Assembly: GCF_016612995.1 (NCBI RefSeq)
Contig: NZ_JAEOAH010000017.1
Location: 1 to 64,000 of the forward strand
DNA length: 64,000 bases
Source: Viridibacillus soli
Lineage (GTDB): Bacteria; Bacillota; Bacilli; Bacillales_A; Planococcaceae
Direction: 5' to 3'
Shown here piece by piece: positions 1-7,658 of the stretch (positions within the stretch are counted from its first letter, which is position 1; each line of letters begins with the position of its first letter). The notes below the pieces were generated by a model that did not search any database, was not told where the DNA came from, and saw only the letters and a list, made by a program, of their open reading frames with translations. Made by a program: the position numbers and the translations under genes.

Positions 1-93
1 TTCAAAACAATAGCTTTTTATATGCAGTAAAATCAAGAGTTTAGAGTGATTTTTAATCAAACTTCATTCTAAACCAACATTAATTTACAAATT

Positions 94-121
94 AAAAACC
101 CCCTGCTTTTGCAGCAGGGGG
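94..121 (-). terminator. Rho-independent terminator of the autolysin gene
   Basis: A 9-bp perfect stem (CCCCCTGCT / AGCAGGGGG, 99-121) has a 5-nt loop. On the minus strand it is followed by a T run (plus-strand A run 94-98). It lies just past the stop of the glucosaminidase gene. Confidence 0.9.
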
Positions 122-129
122 CTAGTATA

Positions 130-2706
130 CTAGAATGTTGTTAATAGTGTTTCACTGACCCAAAGCTCTTTACCTGTTTTAGGACCGTATACTTGGTACC
201 ATGTGGTTTTGCCTTCTGTTTTCTTTCTTTTGTTTCCGAATATTGTGTAGACGTGTTTAAGAGGTGCATTGTTTGGTACTACTTCTTTAATTGTATCTTT
301 GTCCGTTGAGCCTGCAATTGAACGTAGGTTAGACTCGTCTTTTGTGAATGATAGATTTTCGAGCGTGATCTCGTCCGTGCGTACCCATCCTTGTGTACCG
401 TTGTATGTGATGCGTAACCAACGTGTGTTTTTACCGCTGTTGTTTTTAAAATCACGTACGTCTGTGTGATAGGCCTTTAATGTGATCACTTGTGCTTTAC
501 CGTATGTGCCAATTTTTTTTGCGAAGGCGTATGGCATATTGTAAATGCCCAGCCCACTCGATGCTTTGACTGATGCTGTTACATCGCTTGGTAGTTTTAC
601 GAATTGTGCAGGTTGTGATTTTGACTCTGGCAGAATATGATCGTATTCTATTGGCGCTTTCATGACTTTCGTACTCGCTGTTTTGCTGCTGTAGTCAGCT
701 GATTTATACGCTTTCATTTGTGTCATTAAGTTCGCGATTTTACGGCTCCATTCTTTGTCCGTTGCGTATCTAACGTTCATACCTAATAATGTTGCCCCAT
801 TATAGTAGGCTCCTGTTGTTGTTAAGTAGTCACGATAGATTTTAAATGCATAGGCATTTAAGCCGTCTTTGCCTGTTGGGAAATACTTCGCACATGTTAA
901 GGCACATGTATCATATGCTTGGTAGCCGAAGTAGTTGTTTTTGTATTGCGAAATCGTAGAACCACCCCAGCCTGTTTCTAAAATGGCATGAGCTAACATG
1001 AATTGTGCGTTAATGCCTACTTCGTTTTGAACTTCAATGAAGGTTGGAGCAAGTTTGTATAGGACATTGTCTGTTGTTTTCCCTTTACTTAAAAGGAATG
1101 AACGCATTTCTGCTGCTGTTAAGTCTGTCGATTTACGTAAGTTTACAGCGATGTATGGGTTTGTTTCAACATAAAGTGAGTTAATCCATACAGTTTTGTT
1201 TGCTAATGTACCTTGATACCAAATGCTCGTGCCCACTTTTTCAGTGCGGATAACTTTGAATGCTTTCGCACGGTATTTGCTCAAGTCATAAACGACGTTT
1301 TTAGTTGTACCGTTTGGAATGTTATAAGCAGTGTTTGTACCTGCAATGTATGTTGTAAATGTTTTTGTATCGACTAGGCTGTTTGAGGTGATTGTCACAT
1401 CGTTTTTTGCTACCCAGCCTACTACTGTTGTTGCTGTGCCATTTGTACGGCTAATTTGGTAATATTCTTTACCATCTAATGTTGCTTCTTTTTTAATATA
1501 GAATGTTTCGTTTGTGTATGTCCCATTTGCTAGAACGAAATCTTCTAGATTTGTAACGTCTTTATAGATTTTCACTGTGCTACTTTTTAGGAGACCGACG
1601 AAGCTTGCTGTTTTTTCTGTTGGCTCTGATGCAGTTTGGGCTGCTTTTTGTGTTTTTGATGAACTAACCCATACTGTTTTTGTACCGATTTTACCTTTGT
1701 ACCAATCCGTTTTCCCTACTTTTTCTGTTGTTGTTACGACAATTTTTTTGTTTTTGTAGCTTTTTAAACTTTTGATGGAGATGTCGTTTGTGCCACCCCA
1801 AATTTTCGTATAGGCAGAGCCTGTACCTATTAGAGATAGTGTTTTTGACTTTGTGCTCACTGCTGCATGTTTATAAGCTGTGACGTCTGATTTTTTGATC
1901 CAGCCAACGACACCTGATGTTGCACTAGCTTGTGTACTTAGCAAGTAATATGTGATTCCTTTATATGTTGATTGTTTTTTGACATAGAGTACTGTGTTTG
2001 TGTTTTTAGTGCCTGCTTTTGAGTATGCTGCTGTTTTTTGAACGTCATTATAAATTTTAGCAGAGCTACTACTTACTTTTGCTACGTAGCTAATGCTTTT
2101 TTCTACTGGTTTTGTTGAATTATTCGCTGCCGTATTGAGAGTCGCAGCACCTTTTTTTGTTGAGAGATAGCTACTATGAATCCATACCGTTTTGCCATTT
2201 AGTTTCCCTCTATACCATTTGCTTGTTGAAGCGATTGTTGTTGTAGCCGTGAATTTAACATTTTTATATGCTTTTAAAGATTTGTATGTGTAGTCTGTGC
2301 TACCCCAAGGGCTGACATAACCTCTACCTGAGCCTTTTATATAGAAGGTTTGCGATTTTGTTGATGTGACACTATAGCTTCGGATTTTGATGTCTGTCGA
2401 TTTGACCCAGCCTAGCTGTGTTTTTTTTGTGTCACCGTATTTGTGGATGGCATAGTATGTAACGCCGTTCGTTTTTACTTTTTTATTGCTCATCATAACT
2501 TGTGTTGTTTGTGCTTTTGTTGCCATTTTACTTGTTGCCTTTGCGTCTGGCTGTTTGTAGATTTTCGCTTTAGTCGATTTGATGACGCCTATTTTGCTGA
2601 TAGCTGTTGTTTTGTAGCTTGTAGCTGCTTGGGCGCCATTTGTTCCGATGATAAAAATAGCTAGTAGTAATGTGCAAATGAGTGTCCATGCGTGTTTTTT
2701 TAACAT
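130..2706 (-). CDS. Secreted N-acetylglucosaminidase autolysin with GW/SH3-type repeats
   Basis: Predicted secreted peptidoglycan hydrolase of 858 residues. A Sec signal peptide (about residues 1-28, hydrophobic core LICTLLLAIFIIG, AQA cleavage box) leads into three N-terminal modules of about 170 residues. Each holds two GW-type halves (GWVKSTD, VWIHSS, GWIKKSD, VWVSSS, GWVAKND, VWINS). A glucosaminidase domain follows at about 525-690, with the acidic motif HAILETGWGGS. Two more GW halves (GWVRTDE, LWVSE) sit at the C-terminus. GW modules in this family bind teichoic acids, which fits the neighbouring wall teichoic acid genes. It is most like LytD/LytG-type glucosaminidases. The start follows AGAAAGGAAGT. 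The gene is monocistronic with its own terminator. Family and location are secure; the exact bond cleaved is inferred. Confidence 0.88.
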   Translation of the reverse strand: MLKKHAWTLICTLLLAIFIIGTNGAQAATSYKTTAISKIGVIKSTKAKIYKQPDAKATSKMATKAQTTQVMMSNKKVKTNGVTYYAIHKYGDTKKTQLGWVKSTDIKIRSYSVTSTKSQTFYIKGSGRGYVSPWGSTDYTYKSLKAYKNVKFTATTTIASTSKWYRGKLNGKTVWIHSSYLSTKKGAATLNTAANNSTKPVEKSISYVAKVSSSSAKIYNDVQKTAAYSKAGTKNTNTVLYVKKQSTYKGITYYLLSTQASATSGVVGWIKKSDVTAYKHAAVSTKSKTLSLIGTGSAYTKIWGGTNDISIKSLKSYKNKKIVVTTTEKVGKTDWYKGKIGTKTVWVSSSKTQKAAQTASEPTEKTASFVGLLKSSTVKIYKDVTNLEDFVLANGTYTNETFYIKKEATLDGKEYYQISRTNGTATTVVGWVAKNDVTITSNSLVDTKTFTTYIAGTNTAYNIPNGTTKNVVYDLSKYRAKAFKVIRTEKVGTSIWYQGTLANKTVWINSLYVETNPYIAVNLRKSTDLTAAEMRSFLLSKGKTTDNVLYKLAPTFIEVQNEVGINAQFMLAHAILETGWGGSTISQYKNNYFGYQAYDTCALTCAKYFPTGKDGLNAYAFKIYRDYLTTTGAYYNGATLLGMNVRYATDKEWSRKIANLMTQMKAYKSADYSSKTASTKVMKAPIEYDHILPESKSQPAQFVKLPSDVTASVKASSGLGIYNMPYAFAKKIGTYGKAQVITLKAYHTDVRDFKNNSGKNTRWLRITYNGTQGWVRTDEITLENLSFTKDESNLRSIAGSTDKDTIKEVVPNNAPLKHVYTIFGNKRKKTEGKTTWYQVYGPKTGKELWVSETLLTTF

Positions 2707-3195
2707 TTTCTACTTCCTTTCTGTTTCACAATGATAGATTCATATACTAATCAGACTATACATAGTGCCTAATTGTTGCAAGTGGAAGATTGGATTCGGT
2801 TGAATTTAATGCTCATTTCTTTTGGTGTGTTTGTGTTACGGCGACAAAAAGGGGTGGTTATTTTGTGATTAGCTCCCATAAATGTTGGTAATCTACTATT
2901 TTGTGTGGAAATTTTAAGTTTGCTAGCCGTAGACTTTTGCCTTATTTTATAGAGCTTGTTGACTTTCCTTCCTTTGAAAATATCGGAAGGCGTTTTAGGA
3001 TTGGGTAGCTTTTTTAAACCCGTAGCTCCTAATAGCGTCTAATGACTCACTTTTTTGTCGATAAACTATAAATTAAGCAGAGATTTTGTAATGAACTTTA
3101 CTTCCCTATCTGATATGTATATGGACCTATCCCTATTCTTGTTAAGTATATCGTATTTGTAGTAGAGATTTACTTTACGATTATGTTACAAGATT

Positions 3196-3335
3196 TTCGG
3201 GTTGGTGCTGCTTGCAGGAGTTGATGCTATTCGCGAAGGATTTGGTGCTAACATCCGAGGCTTCGGCTTTACTCTCGTGGGCTTTGGTGCTATTCTCAGA
3301 AGTTGGGGATACTCGCGCTAACTTTGGTAACTTTC
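3196..3335. repeat. Degenerate tandem repeat, about 20-bp unit, seven copies
   Basis: The word TTGGTGCT or a close variant recurs at 3202, 3221, 3242, 3262, 3284, 3303 and 3324. Steps are 19, 21, 20, 22, 19 and 21 bp. A loosely conserved ATTCTCG/TACTCGCG segment follows in each unit. The step pattern resembles the better preserved array at 23.3-23.7 kb, and single copies of similar sequence occur near 27535 and 35912. I know of no named family for it. Confidence 0.6.
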
Positions 3336-3552
3336 TATAATTTGCTAAAAATTAAGCGTTTTCTGTATTATTAGGAACTTTTAGTTAGGAAAAAAATGTT
3401 ATTTAAACCAATACTAAAGATACCCTTTTCATTAAAGCAATGTAGTTATTTTGGAGTTTTATTATTAATTAATTACATTTCTTGTGAAAAGAACGTTTAT
3501 CTTTCATTTGAAACACTTTAATATGTATATATATTAAAATAATATAGTTTAA

Positions 3553-3581
3553 TAGTGTGATTTTTAAAGAACGCGTATAAT
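3553..3581 (+). promoter_or_regulatory. Probable sigma-A promoter of galU
   Basis: A perfect -10 box TATAAT lies at 3576-3581, about 30 bp before the start codon. The -35 hexamer 17 bp upstream (TAGTGT) is weak. Confidence 0.6.
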
Positions 3582-3611
3582 AGATGTACTAATTGAAGGC
3601 GAGGATATATT

Positions 3612-4481
3612 TTGAATAAGAAAATTAAAAAAGCGATTATTCCAGCTGCTGGTTTAGGAACACGTTTCTTACCAGCCACTAAAGCAATGCCAAAGGAAAT
3701 GCTTCCTATTGTCGATAAACCAACGATCCAGTATATCGTTGAGGAAGCCATTGCTTCTGGCATTGAAGATATTATTATTGTTACTGGTAAAGGGAAAAGA
3801 GCTATTGAGGATCATTTCGATAATTCTTTGGAGTTAGAAACTAACTTAATCGAAAAAGGGAAAGACGAATTATTGATGAAGGTTAGACATGCTTCAAACT
3901 TAGCGAATATCTATTATATTCGTCAGAAAGAGCCAAAAGGTCTTGGACATGCTGTTCTATGTGCTAGTAGCTTCATAGGAGATGAACCTTTTGCCGTATT
4001 ACTTGGTGATGATATTGTCGAAAATGATAAACCGTGCTTAAAACAATTAATGGAGCAATATGAAACTTCGAATAGTTCCGTTATTGGTGTACAGGAAGTT
4101 CCGGAAGATCAAACACATCGCTACGGAATTGTAGCCCCTTCTGAACAGTTAGACCGTTTATATAAAGTAGAGCGCTTCGTTGAAAAACCGAAGCAAGGTA
4201 CAGCACCATCTAATTTAGCTATTATGGGCCGCTATGTATTTACGCCTGAAATTTTCAAGTTTTTAGAACGTCAAACACCGGGTGCAGGCGGAGAAATTCA
4301 ACTAACTGATGCTATTGAACAGCTGAATAAGGAACAAGATGTCTATGCTTATAATTTTAGTGGTACGCGCTATGATGTAGGTGAGATTTTCGGTTTCGTG
4401 AAAACTACTATTGAATTTGCTTTGAAACACCCTGATATAAAAGACGATGTAGCAGAATATATTAAAACCTTAAAACTTTAA
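3612..4481 (+). CDS. galU: UTP-glucose-1-phosphate uridylyltransferase
   Basis: Makes UDP-glucose from UTP and glucose-1-phosphate, the cytosolic sugar donor for wall teichoic acid and glycolipid glucosylation. The 289-residue length is normal for GalU/GtaB. The nucleotidyltransferase signature [19 protein letters not shown] is at the N-terminus, with the LGDDIV acidic motif, VEKP and GEIQLTDAI further on. Translation starts at TTG after GGCGAGG; no ATG gives a better N-terminus. It is followed at once by pgi and pgcA, so three consecutive genes cover fructose-6-P to glucose-6-P to glucose-1-P to UDP-glucose. A possible terminator separates it from pgi. Confidence 0.96.
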   Translation: MNKKIKKAIIPAAGLGTRFLPATKAMPKEMLPIVDKPTIQYIVEEAIASGIEDIIIVTGKGKRAIEDHFDNSLELETNLIEKGKDELLMKVRHASNLANIYYIRQKEPKGLGHAVLCASSFIGDEPFAVLLGDDIVENDKPCLKQLMEQYETSNSSVIGVQEVPEDQTHRYGIVAPSEQLDRLYKVERFVEKPKQGTAPSNLAIMGRYVFTPEIFKFLERQTPGAGGEIQLTDAIEQLNKEQDVYAYNFSGTRYDVGEIFGFVKTTIEFALKHPDIKDDVAEYIKTLKL

Positions 4482-4505
4482 ATTGATTCTTCATTTAACA
4501 ATAAG

Positions 4506-4550
4506 ACTAGACATGATCCTACTGAACGTACTCGTGTCTAGTTTCCTTTT
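4506..4550 (+). terminator. Terminator or attenuator between galU and pgi
   Basis: The inverted repeat ACTAGACATG / CGTGTCTAGT (4506-4542) is followed by a broken T run, TTTCCTTTTG. The 25-nt interval between its arms and the short T stretch suggest partial termination. Confidence 0.6.
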
Positions 4551-4577
4551 GTTATACATATGGAAAGGATAAAATAA

Positions 4578-5891
4578 ATGCAAAAAATTGTATTACGAAC
4601 ACAACATATAGAAGAATACGCCAATGACAATGCTATTCGTTCTTATCAACAACAAGTATCTGAAATTCATCAACACTTACATGCCTCTATCAGTTCCGAT
4701 ACAGAGAATATTCCTACGGGTTGGTTGCAAGATCCGTTAGAGGCTAACCAAGATTTAATAGCCGAAATCGAGTGTATTAGCCGCGAAATTTGTCGTAAAT
4801 CAGATATACTTATCGTTATCGGAGTTGGTGGATCATACCTCGGTGCAAAGGCGATTCATGATGCACTTGGTAGTTACTTTACAAAAAAGGACGATGTCGA
4901 AGTAATCTTCATCGGCAATCAGTTAAGTAGCGATTATTTGAACCAGCTAATGGACTATATTCAAGATAAAGAAGTATACGTGAACGTGATTTCTAAATCA
5001 GGTACTACACTAGAGCCTGCTATCAATTTCCGCATCATACGTGAATTTATAGAAAAAAAATATGGCTTTTATGCACAGCAGCATATCATTGTTACTACTG
5101 ATCAAGAAAACGGATTACTAAAAAAGGCAAGTGAGTTAAATAATTATCGACATTTGACAATCCCCGAAAATATTGGAGGCCGTTTTTCTGTCTTAACGCC
5201 AGTGGGGTTATTACCAGCTGTTGTATGCGGAGTTAATATTCGAGATCTTTTAGCAGGTGCTTCATCTGCAGCAACGGAATTATCTTCTCCTAATTTGGAT
5301 GTTAATCCGGCCTATCAGTATGCGGTCATTCGAAACATCTTGTTAAATCAGGGGCATCAAGTTGAGATTTTATCAGTGTTTGAACCCAAATTGAAGTATT
5401 TTCAGGAATGGTGGAAACAATTATTTGGTGAAAGTGAAGGTAAGAATCATACAGGTATTTTCCCTACTTCTACAATTTATACGACTGACTTACATTCAAT
5501 TGGACAATATGTTCAAGATGGACGCCGTTTCTTATTTGAAACAATTTTGAGTATTGCAGAACCGGAGCAAGATATTACAGTTCCCTTTTTAGCAGATGAT
5601 TTTGATGCGCTAAACTATCTTACTGATAAATCGCTTCATGAAATCAATACGATTGCGAAAGACGCTACAATGAAAGCACATGCTAATGGGGCCATTCCTG
5701 TTATTGAGCTTAATATTGAAAAGCTTGATGCTTATCATTTAGGCTATTTATTTTATTTCTTTATGAAGGCTTGTGCAATGAGTGCTTATTTACTAAATGT
5801 AAATCCATTCGATCAGCCAGGTGTTGAAGAATATAAAAAGAATATCTCATCCTTATTAAATTCAACTTCAAAAGAATATAAACTTAGTTAA
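4578..5891 (+). CDS. pgi: Glucose-6-phosphate isomerase
   Basis: Interconverts glucose-6-phosphate and fructose-6-phosphate. The 437-residue protein shows the PGI motifs GVGGSYLGAKA, ISKSGTTLEP and the family stretch GGRFSVLTPVGLLP. Length agrees with Bacillus-type PGI (about 450). It starts at ATG after GGAAAGGAT. pgcA follows after 10 bp, so the two are surely co-transcribed. Placement beside pgcA and teichoic acid genes suggests it serves precursor supply as well as glycolysis. I cannot tell whether a second pgi exists elsewhere in the genome. Confidence 0.95.
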   Translation: MQKIVLRTQHIEEYANDNAIRSYQQQVSEIHQHLHASISSDTENIPTGWLQDPLEANQDLIAEIECISREICRKSDILIVIGVGGSYLGAKAIHDALGSYFTKKDDVEVIFIGNQLSSDYLNQLMDYIQDKEVYVNVISKSGTTLEPAINFRIIREFIEKKYGFYAQQHIIVTTDQENGLLKKASELNNYRHLTIPENIGGRFSVLTPVGLLPAVVCGVNIRDLLAGASSAATELSSPNLDVNPAYQYAVIRNILLNQGHQVEILSVFEPKLKYFQEWWKQLFGESEGKNHTGIFPTSTIYTTDLHSIGQYVQDGRRFLFETILSIAEPEQDITVPFLADDFDALNYLTDKSLHEINTIAKDATMKAHANGAIPVIELNIEKLDAYHLGYLFYFFMKACAMSAYLLNVNPFDQPGVEEYKKNISSLLNSTSKEYKLS

Positions 5892-5901
5892 AGTCAGGAG
5901 C

Positions 5902-7632
5902 ATGAAAATGGGTTATATGAAACAATTCGATAAATGGCTACAATTTAAAGAGTTAGATACTGACTTAAGAAAAGAGCTTCAAGTTATGCAAGGTGATGAA
6001 AGTACGCTAAAAGATGCTTTTAGTAAAAACCTTGAATTTGGCACTGGTGGCATGCGTGGTGAACTAGGTGCAGGCACAAATCGCATGAATATCTATACTA
6101 TTCGTAAAGCTTCACAAGGAATCGCCGACTATATAGCAAAGCATGGACAGGCTGCGAAAGAACGTGGTGTTGTTATCGCTTTTGATAGTCGTCGTAAATC
6201 GAAGACATTTTCTAAAGAAGTTGCTGCAACACTTGCTAGCAACGGGATTAAAGCATATGTCTATGACGAACCACGTACAACGCCACAGTTATCATTTTCA
6301 ATCCGAGACCTCCACTGCTTTATGGGTGTTATGATAACAGCTAGCCATAATCCACCTGAATACAATGGCTTTAAAGTTTATGGTGAAGACGGTTCACAGC
6401 TTAATATAGAAGATGCCAATCTTGTAATTGAGTATATTAATGTGATTGATAACGAATTTTCAATTGCGGTGCAGGATTTTCATACGCTGCAACAAAATAA
6501 GCTGATTGATATTCTATCTTCAGCTATTGACCAGCGTTATATCGCCCAAATAATGGCTATGCCAATGTATCCTGAATTGTTCAAAACGACTGATTTAAAA
6601 ACAATCTTCACACCATTACACGGGGCTTCAGGCTCTACTGTTCGTAGTATGTTCGAGAAAATGGGTTATTCTCTTTCTTATGTAGCTAAACAAATCGAAC
6701 CAGATGGCGAGTTTCCAACAGTCAATTCCCCTAACCCTGAGGAACCAGCTGCTTTTGCATTAGCCATTCAGCAAGGTAGGGATGAATCGTCCGACTTGTT
6801 AGTAGCACTTGATCCAGATGGTGATCGCGTTGGCATAGCGGTGCGTAAAGGTGATGACTATCAGCTACTTACTGGTAACCAAACAGGTGCCATTTTAATC
6901 GAATATTTGTTGTCTAACTTTGCTTCAAATAATCATTTACCAGAGAATGGCCGCATTTTCAAAACCATTGTTACTTCTGAATTTGGACGTGTTATTGCTG
7001 CAAAATACGGTGTATCTACAGAAGATGTACTAACTGGCTTTAAATTTATCGGTGAGAAGATTAACGAATATAACAAATCAGGTGCATACACATTCTTGTT
7101 TGGTTATGAAGAAAGTTATGGCTATTTGATCAAAGACTTTTCGCGTGATAAGGATGCTGTTCAGACCGCTTTAATCCTCGTTGAAGCGGCAGCTTTTTAT
7201 AAGCAGAAAAGACTTACTTTGTTAGACGTATTAGAAGGCTTGTATGCTGAGCATGGCTATTTCGTAGAAGGATTAGTATCTGTTACGAAAAAAGGTGTTG
7301 AGGGTTCAAATGCCATTCAATCTGTACTTGAACAATTACGCCGACAACCTGTACTAGAAATTGCTGGCACTACGGTTACTCAGCAGGAGGATTATTTGTC
7401 TAGCGAACGTCTTGTCCATGCGACAGGTGAAAAGGAAGCCATTCATCTCCCTCAATCAAACGTTTTGAAGTACTTCTTAGCTGATGGTACTTGGATTTGT
7501 ATTCGCCCAAGTGGGACTGAACCGAAGATTAAATATTATTTCGGCGTAAAAGGACCTTCTGCAGAGGCAAGTAATACGCGGTTAGAACTCTTTAAAAAAG
7601 AATTTTCAGCCTATGTTGATACATTATTTTAA
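5902..7632 (+). CDS. pgcA: Alpha-phosphoglucomutase
   Basis: Converts glucose-6-phosphate to glucose-1-phosphate, the GalU substrate. The 576-residue protein has the whole alpha-D-phosphohexomutase order: the phosphoserine loop MITASHNPPEYNG, the metal loop DPDGDRVG, the sugar loop GYEESYG and the phosphate-binding loop RPSGTEPKIKYY. Start ATG follows GTCAGGAGC. In Bacillus, loss of PgcA blocks glucosylation of teichoic acids and glycolipid anchors (family knowledge). The gene lies between pgi and a TagF-like polymerase gene, with a 26-bp gap to the latter. Confidence 0.95.
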   Translation: MKMGYMKQFDKWLQFKELDTDLRKELQVMQGDESTLKDAFSKNLEFGTGGMRGELGAGTNRMNIYTIRKASQGIADYIAKHGQAAKERGVVIAFDSRRKSKTFSKEVAATLASNGIKAYVYDEPRTTPQLSFSIRDLHCFMGVMITASHNPPEYNGFKVYGEDGSQLNIEDANLVIEYINVIDNEFSIAVQDFHTLQQNKLIDILSSAIDQRYIAQIMAMPMYPELFKTTDLKTIFTPLHGASGSTVRSMFEKMGYSLSYVAKQIEPDGEFPTVNSPNPEEPAAFALAIQQGRDESSDLLVALDPDGDRVGIAVRKGDDYQLLTGNQTGAILIEYLLSNFASNNHLPENGRIFKTIVTSEFGRVIAAKYGVSTEDVLTGFKFIGEKINEYNKSGAYTFLFGYEESYGYLIKDFSRDKDAVQTALILVEAAAFYKQKRLTLLDVLEGLYAEHGYFVEGLVSVTKKGVEGSNAIQSVLEQLRRQPVLEIAGTTVTQQEDYLSSERLVHATGEKEAIHLPQSNVLKYFLADGTWICIRPSGTEPKIKYYFGVKGPSAEASNTRLELFKKEFSAYVDTLF

Positions 7633-7658
7633 ATTAGACTATTTTGGGAGTTAAACAA

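Larger units (their letters stand above)
2707..3611. other. Long intergenic region with degenerate 19-22 bp repeats
   Basis: No convincing gene is seen in this 0.9-kb gap between divergent genes. Near the autolysin start a weak minus-strand promoter may exist (TATAGT, read from plus 2755-2760, with CTTGCA about 16 bp upstream). The middle is AT-rich. A degenerate tandem repeat occupies about 3196-3335 and is listed separately. The right end holds the galU promoter. Confidence 0.6.
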
